A program made the position numbers and the translations under genes. From positions 1 to 7,466 of the forward strand of contig DAOTYI010000264.1 of the NCBI GenBank assembly GCA_034434895.1: 7,466 nt of DNA. The letters are read 5' to 3'. Shown here in pieces: positions 1-7,048 of the stretch. This DNA is from DAOTXL01 sp034434895. Its GTDB lineage: Bacteria > Chloroflexota > Anaerolineae > JAAYZQ01. The first letter of the stretch is position 1; every line of letters starts with the position of its first letter. The notes under the pieces were generated by a model. The model ran no database searches. It saw only the letters and a list, made by a program, of their open reading frames with translations, and was not told the origin of the DNA.

Positions 1-11
1 CCATTCCCCAA

Positions 12-48
12 CCCCCTTCCCCTCTCCGCGGCGGAGAGGGGAAGGGGG
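12..48. repeat. Perfect GC-rich inverted repeat (intergenic hairpin)
   Basis: The left arm (12-29) pairs with the right arm (31-48) over 18 bases with no mismatch around a single central base, so in practice it is a stem of about 17 bp with a three-base loop. The arms are almost pure pyrimidine on the left and purine on the right. C/G-rich runs flank them on both sides (about 5-11 and 49-67). No T-tract follows, so it is not a textbook intrinsic terminator, although it could end transcription of a gene to the left. C/G-run hairpins of this kind are often multicopy intergenic repeats in environmental GC-rich bacteria. Copy number cannot be judged from this window. Confidence 0.75.
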
Positions 49-90
49 CCAGGGGGTAGGGGTGAGGTCGAATCGAACATGGTCGAGCTA

Positions 91-98
91 AAGGAGGG
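91..98 (+). promoter_or_regulatory. Ribosome binding site of the PlsY-like gene
   Basis: AAGGAGGG lies four bases before the ATG at 102. It is a near-perfect anti-SD match and supports this start, which also puts the first membrane segment at the very N-terminus as expected for the family. Confidence 0.75.
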
Positions 99-101
99 AG
101 G

Positions 102-767
102 ATGACCGCTCTTCCGGCATTGCTCATCCTGGCCGGCTACCTGCTGGGCTCGATCCCGACCGCCTACCTGGTTGGGCGCTGGACGAAGGGGCTGGACCTG
201 CGGCGCTATGGCAGCGGCACGGTCAGTGGCTCGATGGTCTATGAGCATGTGGCCCGCTGGGCGGTGGTGCCGGTGGGCCTGTTCGACGTGGGCAAGGCCA
301 CCCTGCCGGCCTGGCTGGGGCTGCGGTTGGGGCTGGGGCTGCCGGTGGCCGCCGCAGCCGGGCTGGCCGCCGTGGCCGGCCACAACTGGCCGATCTTTCT
401 CCGTTTCACCGGCGGGCGCGGGCTGGGTTGCTTCATGGGCGTTCTGGTGGTGCTTTTCCCCTGGGGAACGGTGTGGATGCTGGTCTTCCTGGCCATCGGC
501 TGGCGGCTGGGCGACTCGGCCCCGTGGGCCCTGGCCAGCCTGCTCACGTTGCCGCTGCTTTCTCACCTGGTCGGCGGCCCCCAGGTGGTGGCCCCGGCCA
601 CCGGAGCGATGTTGCTGCTCACCCTGGCCAAGCGGCTGGAAGCCAACCGCCGGCCCCTGCCGCCCCCTGGCCCGGAACGACGGAAGGTCCTCTTGCGCCG
701 CCTGTTCCTTGACCGGGACATCGCCTCTCATGAGGAATGGATCCGCCGCCGGCCCGAGGAGAAATAG
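102..767 (+). CDS. Divergent PlsY-family glycerol-3-phosphate acyltransferase (membrane protein)
   Basis: The product has 221 residues and is a polytopic inner-membrane protein resembling PlsY, which acylates glycerol-3-phosphate from acyl-phosphate in the first step of phospholipid synthesis. The N-terminus GYLLGSIPTAYLVGR (12-26) and the GHNWPIFLRFTGGRG block (93-107) match PlsY closely; the latter corresponds to the family motif GHxFPxFLxFKGGKG. Hydrophobic segments lie near 4-25, 53-73, 80-98, 111-133, 140-158 and 162-176. The usual first catalytic loop, roughly GSGNxGxTN, reads GSGTVSGSMV (37-46), so both Asn and the Thr are replaced. The third motif, usually HRxNI..RL, is reduced to KRLEANRR (177-184). 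A basic tail of about 35 residues follows the last membrane segment. Family membership is quite secure, but canonical activity is uncertain. The gene is convergent with the hydrolase gene downstream. Confidence 0.8.
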   Translation: MTALPALLILAGYLLGSIPTAYLVGRWTKGLDLRRYGSGTVSGSMVYEHVARWAVVPVGLFDVGKATLPAWLGLRLGLGLPVAAAAGLAAVAGHNWPIFLRFTGGRGLGCFMGVLVVLFPWGTVWMLVFLAIGWRLGDSAPWALASLLTLPLLSHLVGGPQVVAPATGAMLLLTLAKRLEANRRPLPPPGPERRKVLLRRLFLDRDIASHEEWIRRRPEEK

Positions 768-796
768 CCGCACCCACCAACCTCCACCCCAACCGC

Positions 797-1744
797 TCAC
801 TGCCAGCAGAGGGAGCCCACCTGCCGATACGCCACCCCGGTTGTCGGCCGATGCCCATCCCGTAAGGCAGCGTCGAAAAAGGCAATCACCTGAGGGGCCA
901 GTTCGTCCAGCACCGGGTTGCGGATGTTGCCATGGGTGGCCCCCTTCACCAGCCACAGCGATTTGGGTTGGCGGGCCGTCGCGAACAGATGACGCACCTG
1001 GGCCTCGGTGATGCGCCGGTCGTCCGTGCCGTGGACGATGAGCAACGGGCGGGGGGCGATCTGAGCCACGACCTCCACAGGGCAAACCTTTTCGCGGTGG
1101 AACCCCCTGATCTGCTCTACCACCCACATCGTCCAATTGAGGAGAAAGGGCGGCACAAACGACGGCCGGCTGGTGTTCCACACCTCGGCCACGCAGTTGA
1201 ACGGTGCGACGGCTACTACAGCAGCCACCCGCGGGTTGCGCGCTGCGCTCAGGATGGCCGAGGCGGCGCCGACAGAATGGCCGATCAGCCCGATCGGCCG
1301 GACCCCCTTGACCTGGAACAGAAAATTCACAGCCGCATCCACATCCCGGCTTTCGGCATCGCCATAGGTGAAGGCCCCTCGCTGCCCATCGCTCTGGGCG
1401 TGGCCTCGATAGCTGAACAACAGCACGTGATAGCCGGCGCGATGAAAAGCGGGCACAAGCGACAGGCCCGATCGCTGATCGGTGCCGGTGGCCGGCGCAT
1501 ACACGATCGCCGGGGCGTCGGGCTGTTCCGCCGGAATGAACCATCCCCGCAGCGTCAACCCATCGGTCGTGGGAAAAGCCACCTCTTCGTAGGACAGGCC
1601 CAGGCCGCTCAGCGGCGTGACATGCTGCCGGGGAAAAAAGGGGGGAAAGATGGCGATCATCTCCCCAACAACAGGGCCGGCCAGGGTTAGCAGAGAGATG
1701 CCGGCCAACACGCCGGCCGCAATTTTCAGGGCCTTCATCCTCAC
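797..1744 (-). CDS. Membrane-anchored alpha/beta hydrolase (serine hydrolase, S33/Bem46-like)
   Basis: The product has 315 residues. A hydrophobic N-terminal segment (about 5-33) suggests a signal anchor, with the catalytic domain outside the cytoplasm. The fold core follows (about 54-292): the oxyanion-side region around TGTDQRSG (86-93), SYRGHAQSDG (111-120), the nucleophile elbow GHSVG with Ser157, the acid in HGTDD (probably Asp242), and the base His271 in GATHGN. A short lid-like insertion rich in aromatic residues lies at about 187-215. Such proteins are esterases, lipases or peptidases, and the substrate cannot be told from sequence. The start chosen is GTG at 1744, with GGAGGTG (1751-1757 on this strand) four bases upstream; the ATG at 1738, two codons further in, is the alternative. 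The GTG overlaps the stop of a small upstream ORF. The gene is divergent from the mannosidase and convergent with the PlsY-like gene (29-base gap). Confidence 0.88.
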   Translation of the reverse strand: MRMKALKIAAGVLAGISLLTLAGPVVGEMIAIFPPFFPRQHVTPLSGLGLSYEEVAFPTTDGLTLRGWFIPAEQPDAPAIVYAPATGTDQRSGLSLVPAFHRAGYHVLLFSYRGHAQSDGQRGAFTYGDAESRDVDAAVNFLFQVKGVRPIGLIGHSVGAASAILSAARNPRVAAVVAVAPFNCVAEVWNTSRPSFVPPFLLNWTMWVVEQIRGFHREKVCPVEVVAQIAPRPLLIVHGTDDRRITEAQVRHLFATARQPKSLWLVKGATHGNIRNPVLDELAPQVIAFFDAALRDGHRPTTGVAYRQVGSLCWQ

Positions 1745-1827
1745 CGCGCACCTCCGGCCTCAAGACGACATCCGCTCCCGCCGCAGATGCAGCATGGCGC
1801 CCTCTTATAAAGTTGTTTGTTGAACAT
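1741..1827 (-). CDS. Possible Cys-rich leader peptide / small ORF (28 aa) coupled to the hydrolase
   Basis: The frame starts with ATG at 1827, preceded by AAGGA (1833-1837) at five bases, and reads MFNKQLYKRAPCCICGG followed by SGCRLEAGGAR and TGA. The stop TGA (1743-1741) overlaps the hydrolase GTG start (1744-1742) as GTGA, the usual geometry for translational coupling. The ORF lies wholly inside the predicted 5' untranslated region, since the start of transcription is expected near 1854. Four of its 28 residues are Cys in a CCxCGGSGC cluster (12-20), resembling a small metal-binding knuckle. No family is recognised. It could be a leader peptide whose translation tunes the hydrolase, a small metal-binding protein, or chance. 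Confidence 0.4.
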   Translation of the reverse strand: MFNKQLYKRAPCCICGGSGCRLEAGGAR

Positions 1828-1860
1828 GGATATCCTTATCAGTAGAAGAGTCAGCAACCG

Positions 1861-1889
1861 ATTATGCCACTGCCTGCCCATACTGTCAA
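1861..1889 (-). promoter_or_regulatory. Predicted sigma70-type promoter for the hydrolase transcript
   Basis: On the minus strand a perfect -35 box TTGACA (1889-1884) is followed after exactly 17 bases by a -10 box CATAAT (1866-1861), five of six to consensus. Transcription would start near 1854. That leaves a leader of about 110 nt, which contains the 28-codon upstream ORF. Confidence 0.65.
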
Positions 1890-1897
1890 ATATGACA
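1884..1897. promoter_or_regulatory. Candidate operator: TGTCA-N4-TGACA dyad over the hydrolase -35 box
   Basis: A 14-base dyad with perfect five-base arms (1884-1888 and 1893-1897) overlaps the -35 hexamer of the minus-strand promoter. It lies about 30 bases upstream of the plus-strand -35 box, so a bound dimeric regulator could affect either promoter. No regulator gene is present in the window. The dyad is short enough to occur by chance. Confidence 0.3.
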
Positions 1898-1926
1898 AGG
1901 GGGCTGACCTGCGCCTTTCCCCCCGC

Positions 1927-1955
1927 TTGCCGGAAAGCTGCTTTTCGGTTACAAT
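1927..1955 (+). promoter_or_regulatory. Predicted sigma70-type promoter for the alpha-mannosidase
   Basis: TTGCCG (1927-1932) and TACAAT (1950-1955, five of six to the -10 consensus) are separated by exactly 17 bases. Transcription would start near 1962, giving a leader of about 40 nt with AAGGAG at 1985-1990, eleven bases before the ATG. Confidence 0.55.
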
Positions 1956-2001
1956 AGAACTCGGCAGGGTTAATCCGGCAGAGTAAGGAGAACACACCAC
2001 C

Positions 2002-4845
2002 ATGAGCAAACCGTTCACCGCCATTTTGGTTTCAGAAACCCATTGGGACCGGGCCTGGTACCTGCCCTTCCAGGCCTTTCGTCTGCGGCTGGTGCGACTG
2101 ATAGACCGCCTGCTCGACATTCTGGACACCGACCCCGCTTTTCGCTCCTTCACCCTTGATGGGCAGATGTTGCCGGTGCAGGACTATCTGGAGGTCCGGC
2201 CGGAACGGCGTGCCGATCTGGAACGGCACATCCGCGCCGGGCGGCTGCTGGTTGGCCCCTGGTACGTCCTGGCCGACGAATATCTGGCCAGCCCGGAGGC
2301 GCTGGTCCGCAACCTGCTGTTGGGCCTGGAAATGGCCGCCGGATTGGGGGGCGCCATGCGTGAAGGGTATACCCCCGACCCTTTCGGCCACATCAGCCAG
2401 TTGCCCCAGATTCTGCAGGGCTTTGGCCTGGGCTCCGCGATCTTTTGGCGGGGGTTGGGCGACGAAGGGGAGGCGTTGGGCGACCAGTTCTGGTGGGCAG
2501 CGCCCGATGGCTCACGGGTGCTGGCGGTCCACCTGCGCGACGGCTATGGAAACGCGGCCAACCTGGGCTATCCCCTGCCCGGCGGCGATCCCGGCGCCTT
2601 TGAGTTTGACCTGGACCTGGCCCTGGAGCGCATCCGCCAGACGGTGGAGCGGTTGAAGCCACACAGCCGGGCCAGCACCCTGCTCCTCCTCAACGGCACC
2701 GATCACACCGAAGCCGATCCCCGTCTGCCGCAGATCATCGCCCACGCCAACCGGGTCCTCCCCGACGTGGAGATTGTGCATGGCAGCCTGCCGGAGTATG
2801 TCGCCGGCGTCCGGGCAGCGGTGGGTGAGGGGCTGCTCACCTTCCAGGGTGAGTTCAACCGCAGCCGCTACGCCAACGCCCTGCAAGGGGTCTATTCCTC
2901 GCGGGTTTACCTCCAGCAGGCCAATGAGCGGGCCCAGACCCTGCTGGAATGCTATGCCGAGCCGCTGAGCGCCTGGGCCTGGCTGTTGGGGCAACCCTAT
3001 CCGGCCCCTTTCCTGCGGCTGGCCTGGCAGACCCTGCTGCAAAACCATCCCCACGACGACCTCTGCGGCTGTAGTGTGGATGATGTCCATCGGGAGGATA
3101 TGGTCCGCTTTGCCCAGGTCGAGCAGATAGCCTCCGCCCTGGCCCGCGACGGGCTGCGGGCCATCATGCGCCGCATAGACCGCACGGCCCGGCCGGGGGT
3201 GCCCTTTGTGCTGTTCAACCCCACCGCCTGGTCGCGGACCGAGACGGTTGAGATCGAGCTGAGCTTTGACCAGGAGGAGGAAACCGCCCGCGACTTTTCC
3301 CTGGTCACCGCCGACGGGCAGAGGGTCCCTATGCAGCGGCTGGGTCAGACAGGCGTCACCGAGGTGGAGGTCAACAGGTTCGAGCCGGTGCAGCGGGTGC
3401 GGCTGGCGGTGGCTGTGGCCGACCTGCCGCCGTGTGGGTATCGTGTCCTCTACGCCCTGCCCGGCCCGCCGCCCGAACCGGTCTCCGTCGAGCACCCCGT
3501 CCACCTGTTGCCCAACGGCATGGAGAACCGCTACCTGCGCGTCGAAATCGGCGCCGATGGGACACTCTCTCTGCTGGACAGGGAGACAGGCCGCCGCTTC
3601 CGCGACCTGCTCTATTTTTGTGACCAGGAGGATGCCGGCGATGAGTATGATTACTCCCCCTGCCCTCACCCGGAGCAGGTGTGCACCTTGGGGCAACCGG
3701 CCGCCCTTCGCCTGCTCCATGCCGGTCCGCTGCAAATCGCCTGGGCAATCACCCACAGGTTGGAACTGCCCTGCTCGCTGACCGCCGACCGTCAGCGCCG
3801 CAGCCCGGAGCGGGTGGCCTGCCCCATCACCACGGTCGTCACCCTGCGCCACGACAGCCGCCGGCTGGAGCTGCGCACCGTCGTAGACAACCGCGCCCAG
3901 GATCATCGCCTGCGCGTTTGCTTCCCCACCGATCTGCAGGCCGATTTTGCCGCCGCCGACGGCCACTGGGATGTGTTGCGGCGGCCCATTGACCTGCCTG
4001 CCGGCGAGGGCTGGGTCCAGCCGCCCTGTCCCACCCGCCACCAGCGTTATTTCGTGGACCTGTCGGACGGCCAGGCCGGGCTGGCGGTTTTCAACCGGGG
4101 TCTGGCGGAGTATGAGGTGCTGCGCGACGGCGGACGCAATACCCTGGCCGTCACCCTGCTGCGCTGCGTGGGCGACCTTTCCCGCGACGACCTGCTCACC
4201 CGCAGCGGCCACGCCGGGCCGGGCCTGCCCACCCCTGAAGCGCAGTGTCCCGGCCTCCACACCTTCGAGTATGCCATCGCCCCGCACGCCGGCGATTGGC
4301 GGGCCATCTACCGCCAGGCCTGCACCTTCCGCGCACCGCTCTATGTGCGACGGGGCACCGAGCAGGAAGGGATGATCCCTCCTCTCGCCTTGCGGCAGGC
4401 ATGGGGTGGGGGACAGCTCAAGCCGCTTGACCTGAGCGGCAACCTGCCCGCGGAACTGTCGTTCCTGACCCTGGAGCCGGAAACGCTGGTCCTCAGCGCC
4501 GTCAAACGGGGCGAGCGACAGGAGCGCCTGGTCGTCCGTTTCTACAACCCGACGGGGGAAGCGGTCCAGGCCACCGTGCACCTGTTCTGCCCCATCCTGG
4601 CTGCCGAGGAGTTGAACCTGGCCGAAGAACCCCAAGGGGCGCTGGCCGTCGAGGGGGGCCGGGCTGTGCGTCTGACCGTCGGCGCCTGGCAGGCCAAAAC
4701 GGTGGGGGTGCGAATCAGCGAGTCGGCGGGTCAGCGAGTTGGCGAGTTGGCGAGTTGGCGAGTTGGCGAGTTGGCGAGTTCCCTGGGCCCCTTCCCTCAT
4801 ATGTGTCAACTTGAGGCATGGGCGATTGGAAATCGCACCGGGTAG
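2002..4845 (+). CDS. Glycoside hydrolase family 38 alpha-mannosidase (cytoplasmic, MngB-like type)
   Basis: The product has 947 residues and no signal peptide, so it is probably cytoplasmic. GH38 enzymes are retaining, metal-dependent alpha-mannosidases. The N-terminal catalytic domain (about 5-270) shows the zinc-binding SETHWDRAW (His14, Asp16), LDGQ (52-55), GPWYVLADEYL (85-95) and the nucleophile block GYTPDPFGHISQLPQ (122-136, Asp126). The middle helical domain (about 278-365) carries NHPHDDLCGCS (348-358), in which His351 is the likely fourth zinc ligand. Beta-sandwich domains fill the rest (about 395-905). The specific alpha-mannoside substrate is not evident: MngB acts on phosphorylated mannosylglycerate, but no PTS partner lies nearby. 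The start is supported by a promoter and AAGGAG. From residue 906 the frame runs through an 8-bp tandem repeat and adds 42 residues of repeat-derived tail; the ancestral C-terminus probably lay close to KTVGVRI (about 899-905). Confidence 0.93.
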   Translation: MSKPFTAILVSETHWDRAWYLPFQAFRLRLVRLIDRLLDILDTDPAFRSFTLDGQMLPVQDYLEVRPERRADLERHIRAGRLLVGPWYVLADEYLASPEALVRNLLLGLEMAAGLGGAMREGYTPDPFGHISQLPQILQGFGLGSAIFWRGLGDEGEALGDQFWWAAPDGSRVLAVHLRDGYGNAANLGYPLPGGDPGAFEFDLDLALERIRQTVERLKPHSRASTLLLLNGTDHTEADPRLPQIIAHANRVLPDVEIVHGSLPEYVAGVRAAVGEGLLTFQGEFNRSRYANALQGVYSSRVYLQQANERAQTLLECYAEPLSAWAWLLGQPYPAPFLRLAWQTLLQNHPHDDLCGCSVDDVHREDMVRFAQVEQIASALARDGLRAIMRRIDRTARPGVPFVLFNPTAWSRTETVEIELSFDQEEETARDFSLVTADGQRVPMQRLGQTGVTEVEVNRFEPVQRVRLAVAVADLPPCGYRVLYALPGPPPEPVSVEHPVHLLPNGMENRYLRVEIGADGTLSLLDRETGRRFRDLLYFCDQEDAGDEYDYSPCPHPEQVCTLGQPAALRLLHAGPLQIAWAITHRLELPCSLTADRQRRSPERVACPITTVVTLRHDSRRLELRTVVDNRAQDHRLRVCFPTDLQADFAAADGHWDVLRRPIDLPAGEGWVQPPCPTRHQRYFVDLSDGQAGLAVFNRGLAEYEVLRDGGRNTLAVTLLRCVGDLSRDDLLTRSGHAGPGLPTPEAQCPGLHTFEYAIAPHAGDWRAIYRQACTFRAPLYVRRGTEQEGMIPPLALRQAWGGGQLKPLDLSGNLPAELSFLTLEPETLVLSAVKRGERQERLVVRFYNPTGEAVQATVHLFCPILAAEELNLAEEPQGALAVEGGRAVRLTVGAWQAKTVGVRISESAGQRVGELASWRVGELASSLGPFPHMCQLEAWAIGNRTG
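4717..4780. repeat. 8-bp tandem repeat (eight units of GGCGAGTT type) within the mannosidase 3' end
   Basis: Five perfect GGCGAGTT units (4741-4780) are preceded by three variant units (4717-4740), all in the same 8-base phase. Eight is not a multiple of three, so the encoded peptide cycles through a 24-base, eight-residue period (RVGELASW). A change of one or two units would shift the frame and alter the end of the protein. The array begins exactly where recognisable mannosidase sequence ends. Confidence 0.9.
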
Positions 4846-4930
4846 CCGAAGGCTGCGAGCAGTTGCCCTGCAAACGCACCAGCCTTGCGCCCCCCACTGG
4901 CGTTCTGCTTCGAACACCCGGGGACCCATA
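4781..4930. repeat. Possible dispersed non-coding repeat following the 8-bp array
   Basis: From the end of the tandem array to about 4930 the sequence does not look like either neighbouring gene. It supplies the last 21 codons and stop of the mannosidase frame and then continues as non-coding DNA. It contains the small palindrome GCGATT-GGA-AATCGC (4822-4836). It could be an inserted dispersed element that came with, or seeded, the tandem array. The limits are approximate and there is no second copy in the window to confirm them. Confidence 0.3.
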
Positions 4931-4933
4931 GAT

Positions 4934-4962
4934 TTCCGGTTGGGGGCGATCTGTGATAGAAT
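4934..4962 (+). promoter_or_regulatory. Possible promoter for ligA (extended -10)
   Basis: TAGAAT (4957-4962, five of six) is preceded by TGA, making an extended -10 element. Seventeen bases upstream is only a weak -35-like TTCCGG (4934-4939). The spacing to the ligA start is reasonable, with a leader of roughly 35 nt. A promoter here would make ligA independent of the mannosidase upstream. Confidence 0.4.
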
Positions 4963-4986
4963 AAGCCCGGAGCCGTTCGGGACCAC

Positions 4987-4995
4987 AAAGGAGGT
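4987..4995 (+). promoter_or_regulatory. Ribosome binding site that fixes the ligA start
   Basis: AAAGGAGGT is essentially a full anti-SD match seven bases before the ATG at 5003. The open frame extends further upstream through the 8-bp repeat (to about 4739), but that stretch does not resemble ligase. This site identifies ATG 5003 as the real start. Confidence 0.8.
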
Positions 4996-5002
4996 TCAGG
5001 CC

Positions 5003-7036
5003 ATGGACGTGGCACGACGGATCGAAGAATTGCGTGAGCAGATACGCTACCACAGCTATCGCTACTATGTGCTGGACGACCCGGTCATCTCTGACGCCGC
5101 CTACGATGCCCTCTACCGGGAGCTCCAGGAGCTGGAGGCTGCCCATCCAGAGCTGGTCACCCCCGATTCGCCGACGCAACGGGTGGGGGGCGAGCCACGG
5201 GAGGAGTTCACCGCCGTGGAGCATCCCCGCCCCATGCTCAGCCTGCAAAACGCCTTCAACCCCGAGGAGCTGCGTGCCTGGCGCGACCGTTTTCTGCGGC
5301 TGCTGCCCGACGGGTTCCCCGAACCGGCCTATGTGGTCGAACCCAAGATTGACGGGCTGACGGTGGTGCTGCACTACACCGACGGCCTCTTTACCCTGGG
5401 GGCCACGCGGGGGGATGGCCTGCGCGGCGAAGAGATCACCCCCAATCTGCGCACGATCAAGGCCCTGCCGCTGCGGGTGCCGGTTGTGGCGACCGGTGAG
5501 CTCCGCGCGCCGGGGCGGCTGGTGGTGCGGGGGGAAGCCTACATGCCGATTGACGCCTTTGAGGCATTCAACCGGCAGCAGGAGGCGCTGGGCAAAAGGA
5601 CCTACGCCAATCCGCGCAACACGGCGGCCGGCAGCCTGCGGGTGCTGGACCCGGCCATCACCGCCTCGCGGCCCCTCAGCCTGTTCTGCTATCAGGTGGT
5701 GGAGCTGGAGGGTGGCCCGGCCCTGGAGAGCCAGTGGGCGGCGTTGGACTATCTGCGGCAACTCGGCTTCCCGGTCAGCACCCTGAACCGGCGCTTTCCC
5801 GATTTTGAGGAGGTGGTGGAGTATGTCGTCTCCTGGGAGAAGGTGCGGCACACCCTCAACTTTGAGGCCGACGGGCTGGTGATCAAGATTGACGACCTGG
5901 CCACGCAGGAGCGGCTGGGGGCGGTGGGCAACGCGCCGCGCTGGGCAATCGCCTATAAATATCCGGCCCCTGAAGCGGTCACCCGCCTGAAGCGGATCGC
6001 GATCAACGTGGGCCGCACCGGCAGCCTGAACCCGGCCGCCGAGCTGGAGCCGGTGCGCATCGGCGGGGTGACGGTCAGCAGCGCCACCCTGCACAACGCC
6101 GATTACATCGCCGGGCGGGACATCCGCGAGGGGGACATGGTGGTTGTCAAACGCGCCGGCCAGGTGATCCCGCAGGTGTTGGGGCCGGTGCCGGAGCTGC
6201 GGCCGCCGGACACCAGGCCGTGGCAGATGCCCGACCGCTGTCCCGTCTGCGGCGAAGCGGTGGAGCACCCGGCGGGGGAGGTGGCGTACTACTGCGTCAA
6301 CGCCGCCTGTCCGGCCCAACTGGTGCGGAGTGTAGAGCATTTTGTCAGCCGGGGGGCGATGGAGATTGAGGGCTTGGGCACGCGACAGGCCGAACTGTTT
6401 GTCGAACAGGGGCTGATCCGCGATGTGGCCGACCTCTATTCCCTGACGGCTGAGCAGCTTCTGCGGCTGGAGGGGTTTGCCGGGAAGAGGGTGAGCAACC
6501 TGCTGGCGGCCATCGAGGCCAGCAAGGGACGGGGTCCGGTCCGGCTGCTGACGGCACTGGGCATTCGCGGCGTGGGCAGCGCTGTGGCCGAGACGCTGAT
6601 TGACCGGTACGGCTCCCTGGAGGCGCTGGCCGGGGCTTCGGTCGAGGAGCTGCAACAGATCCCCGGCATCGGTCCCAAGCTGGCCGAAAGCATCGCCACC
6701 TGGTTTGGCCGGGAGAGCAACCGCCGGGTGCTGGACAAACTGAAGGCGGCCGGGGTGCGCACCTGGATGGAGAGGGCCAGGGCCGCCGGTCCGCAGCCGC
6801 TGGCCGGGCTGACCTTTGTCCTCACCGGCACGCTGCCGACCATGAGCCGGGAGCAGGCTACCGAATTCATCCAGGCCCACGGCGGCAGGGTGAGCGGGGC
6901 GGTGAGCAGCAGAACCGACTACCTGGTCGCCGGCGAGAAGGCCGGTTCCAAGCTGGAGCGGGCGCAGAAACTGGGGGTGAAGGTGATTGACGAGGCAGGG
7001 CTGCGGGCGCTGGTGAGCGGCGCCCCTGGTGCCTGA
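5003..7036 (+). CDS. ligA: NAD+-dependent DNA ligase LigA
   Basis: The product has 677 residues, the normal length for LigA, and seals nicks in duplex DNA during replication and repair using NAD+. All domains are present in order. Domain Ia (1-65) binds the NMN part of NAD+ (YRYYVLDDPVISDAAYDAL, 19-37). The adenylation domain has the catalytic EPKIDG with Lys115, plus GATRGDG (133-139), NPRNTAAGSLR (203-213) and EADGLVIKID (288-297). An OB-fold follows at about 318-400 (WAIAYKYPA at 314-322). The zinc finger uses Cys413, Cys416, Cys431 and Cys436. The helix-hairpin-helix region spans about 455-590 (GIRGVGSAVAE, QIPGIGPKLAESI), and the BRCT domain about 598-677 (GLTFVLTGTL, TDYLVAGEKAGSKLEKA-like). 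No key residue is missing. It reads in the same direction as the mannosidase but has its own RBS and probably its own promoter. Confidence 0.98.
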   Translation: MDVARRIEELREQIRYHSYRYYVLDDPVISDAAYDALYRELQELEAAHPELVTPDSPTQRVGGEPREEFTAVEHPRPMLSLQNAFNPEELRAWRDRFLRLLPDGFPEPAYVVEPKIDGLTVVLHYTDGLFTLGATRGDGLRGEEITPNLRTIKALPLRVPVVATGELRAPGRLVVRGEAYMPIDAFEAFNRQQEALGKRTYANPRNTAAGSLRVLDPAITASRPLSLFCYQVVELEGGPALESQWAALDYLRQLGFPVSTLNRRFPDFEEVVEYVVSWEKVRHTLNFEADGLVIKIDDLATQERLGAVGNAPRWAIAYKYPAPEAVTRLKRIAINVGRTGSLNPAAELEPVRIGGVTVSSATLHNADYIAGRDIREGDMVVVKRAGQVIPQVLGPVPELRPPDTRPWQMPDRCPVCGEAVEHPAGEVAYYCVNAACPAQLVRSVEHFVSRGAMEIEGLGTRQAELFVEQGLIRDVADLYSLTAEQLLRLEGFAGKRVSNLLAAIEASKGRGPVRLLTALGIRGVGSAVAETLIDRYGSLEALAGASVEELQQIPGIGPKLAESIATWFGRESNRRVLDKLKAAGVRTWMERARAAGPQPLAGLTFVLTGTLPTMSREQATEFIQAHGGRVSGAVSSRTDYLVAGEKAGSKLERAQKLGVKVIDEAGLRALVSGAPGA

Positions 7037-7048
7037 CCCTACGCCATT

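Noticed and set aside
768..796. A terminator between the convergent PlsY-like and hydrolase genes
   Set aside because: The 29-base gap has no inverted repeat or T-tract.
932..1690. A 252-codon plus-strand frame opposite the alpha/beta hydrolase
   Set aside because: It has no family resemblance, and the minus-strand frame carries a complete Ser-Asp-His catalytic set.
2512..4986. An 824-codon open frame on the minus strand opposite the mannosidase
   Set aside because: It is the mirror of a GC-rich coding gene, has low-complexity Gly/Gln/Pro-rich content and no recognisable domain. The plus-strand GH38 gene explains the region.
4739..5002. N-terminal extension of LigA (88 codons)
   Set aside because: It reads through the 8-bp repeat and intergenic DNA. 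The strong RBS at 4987-4995 and alignment of the N-terminal domain place the start at 5003.
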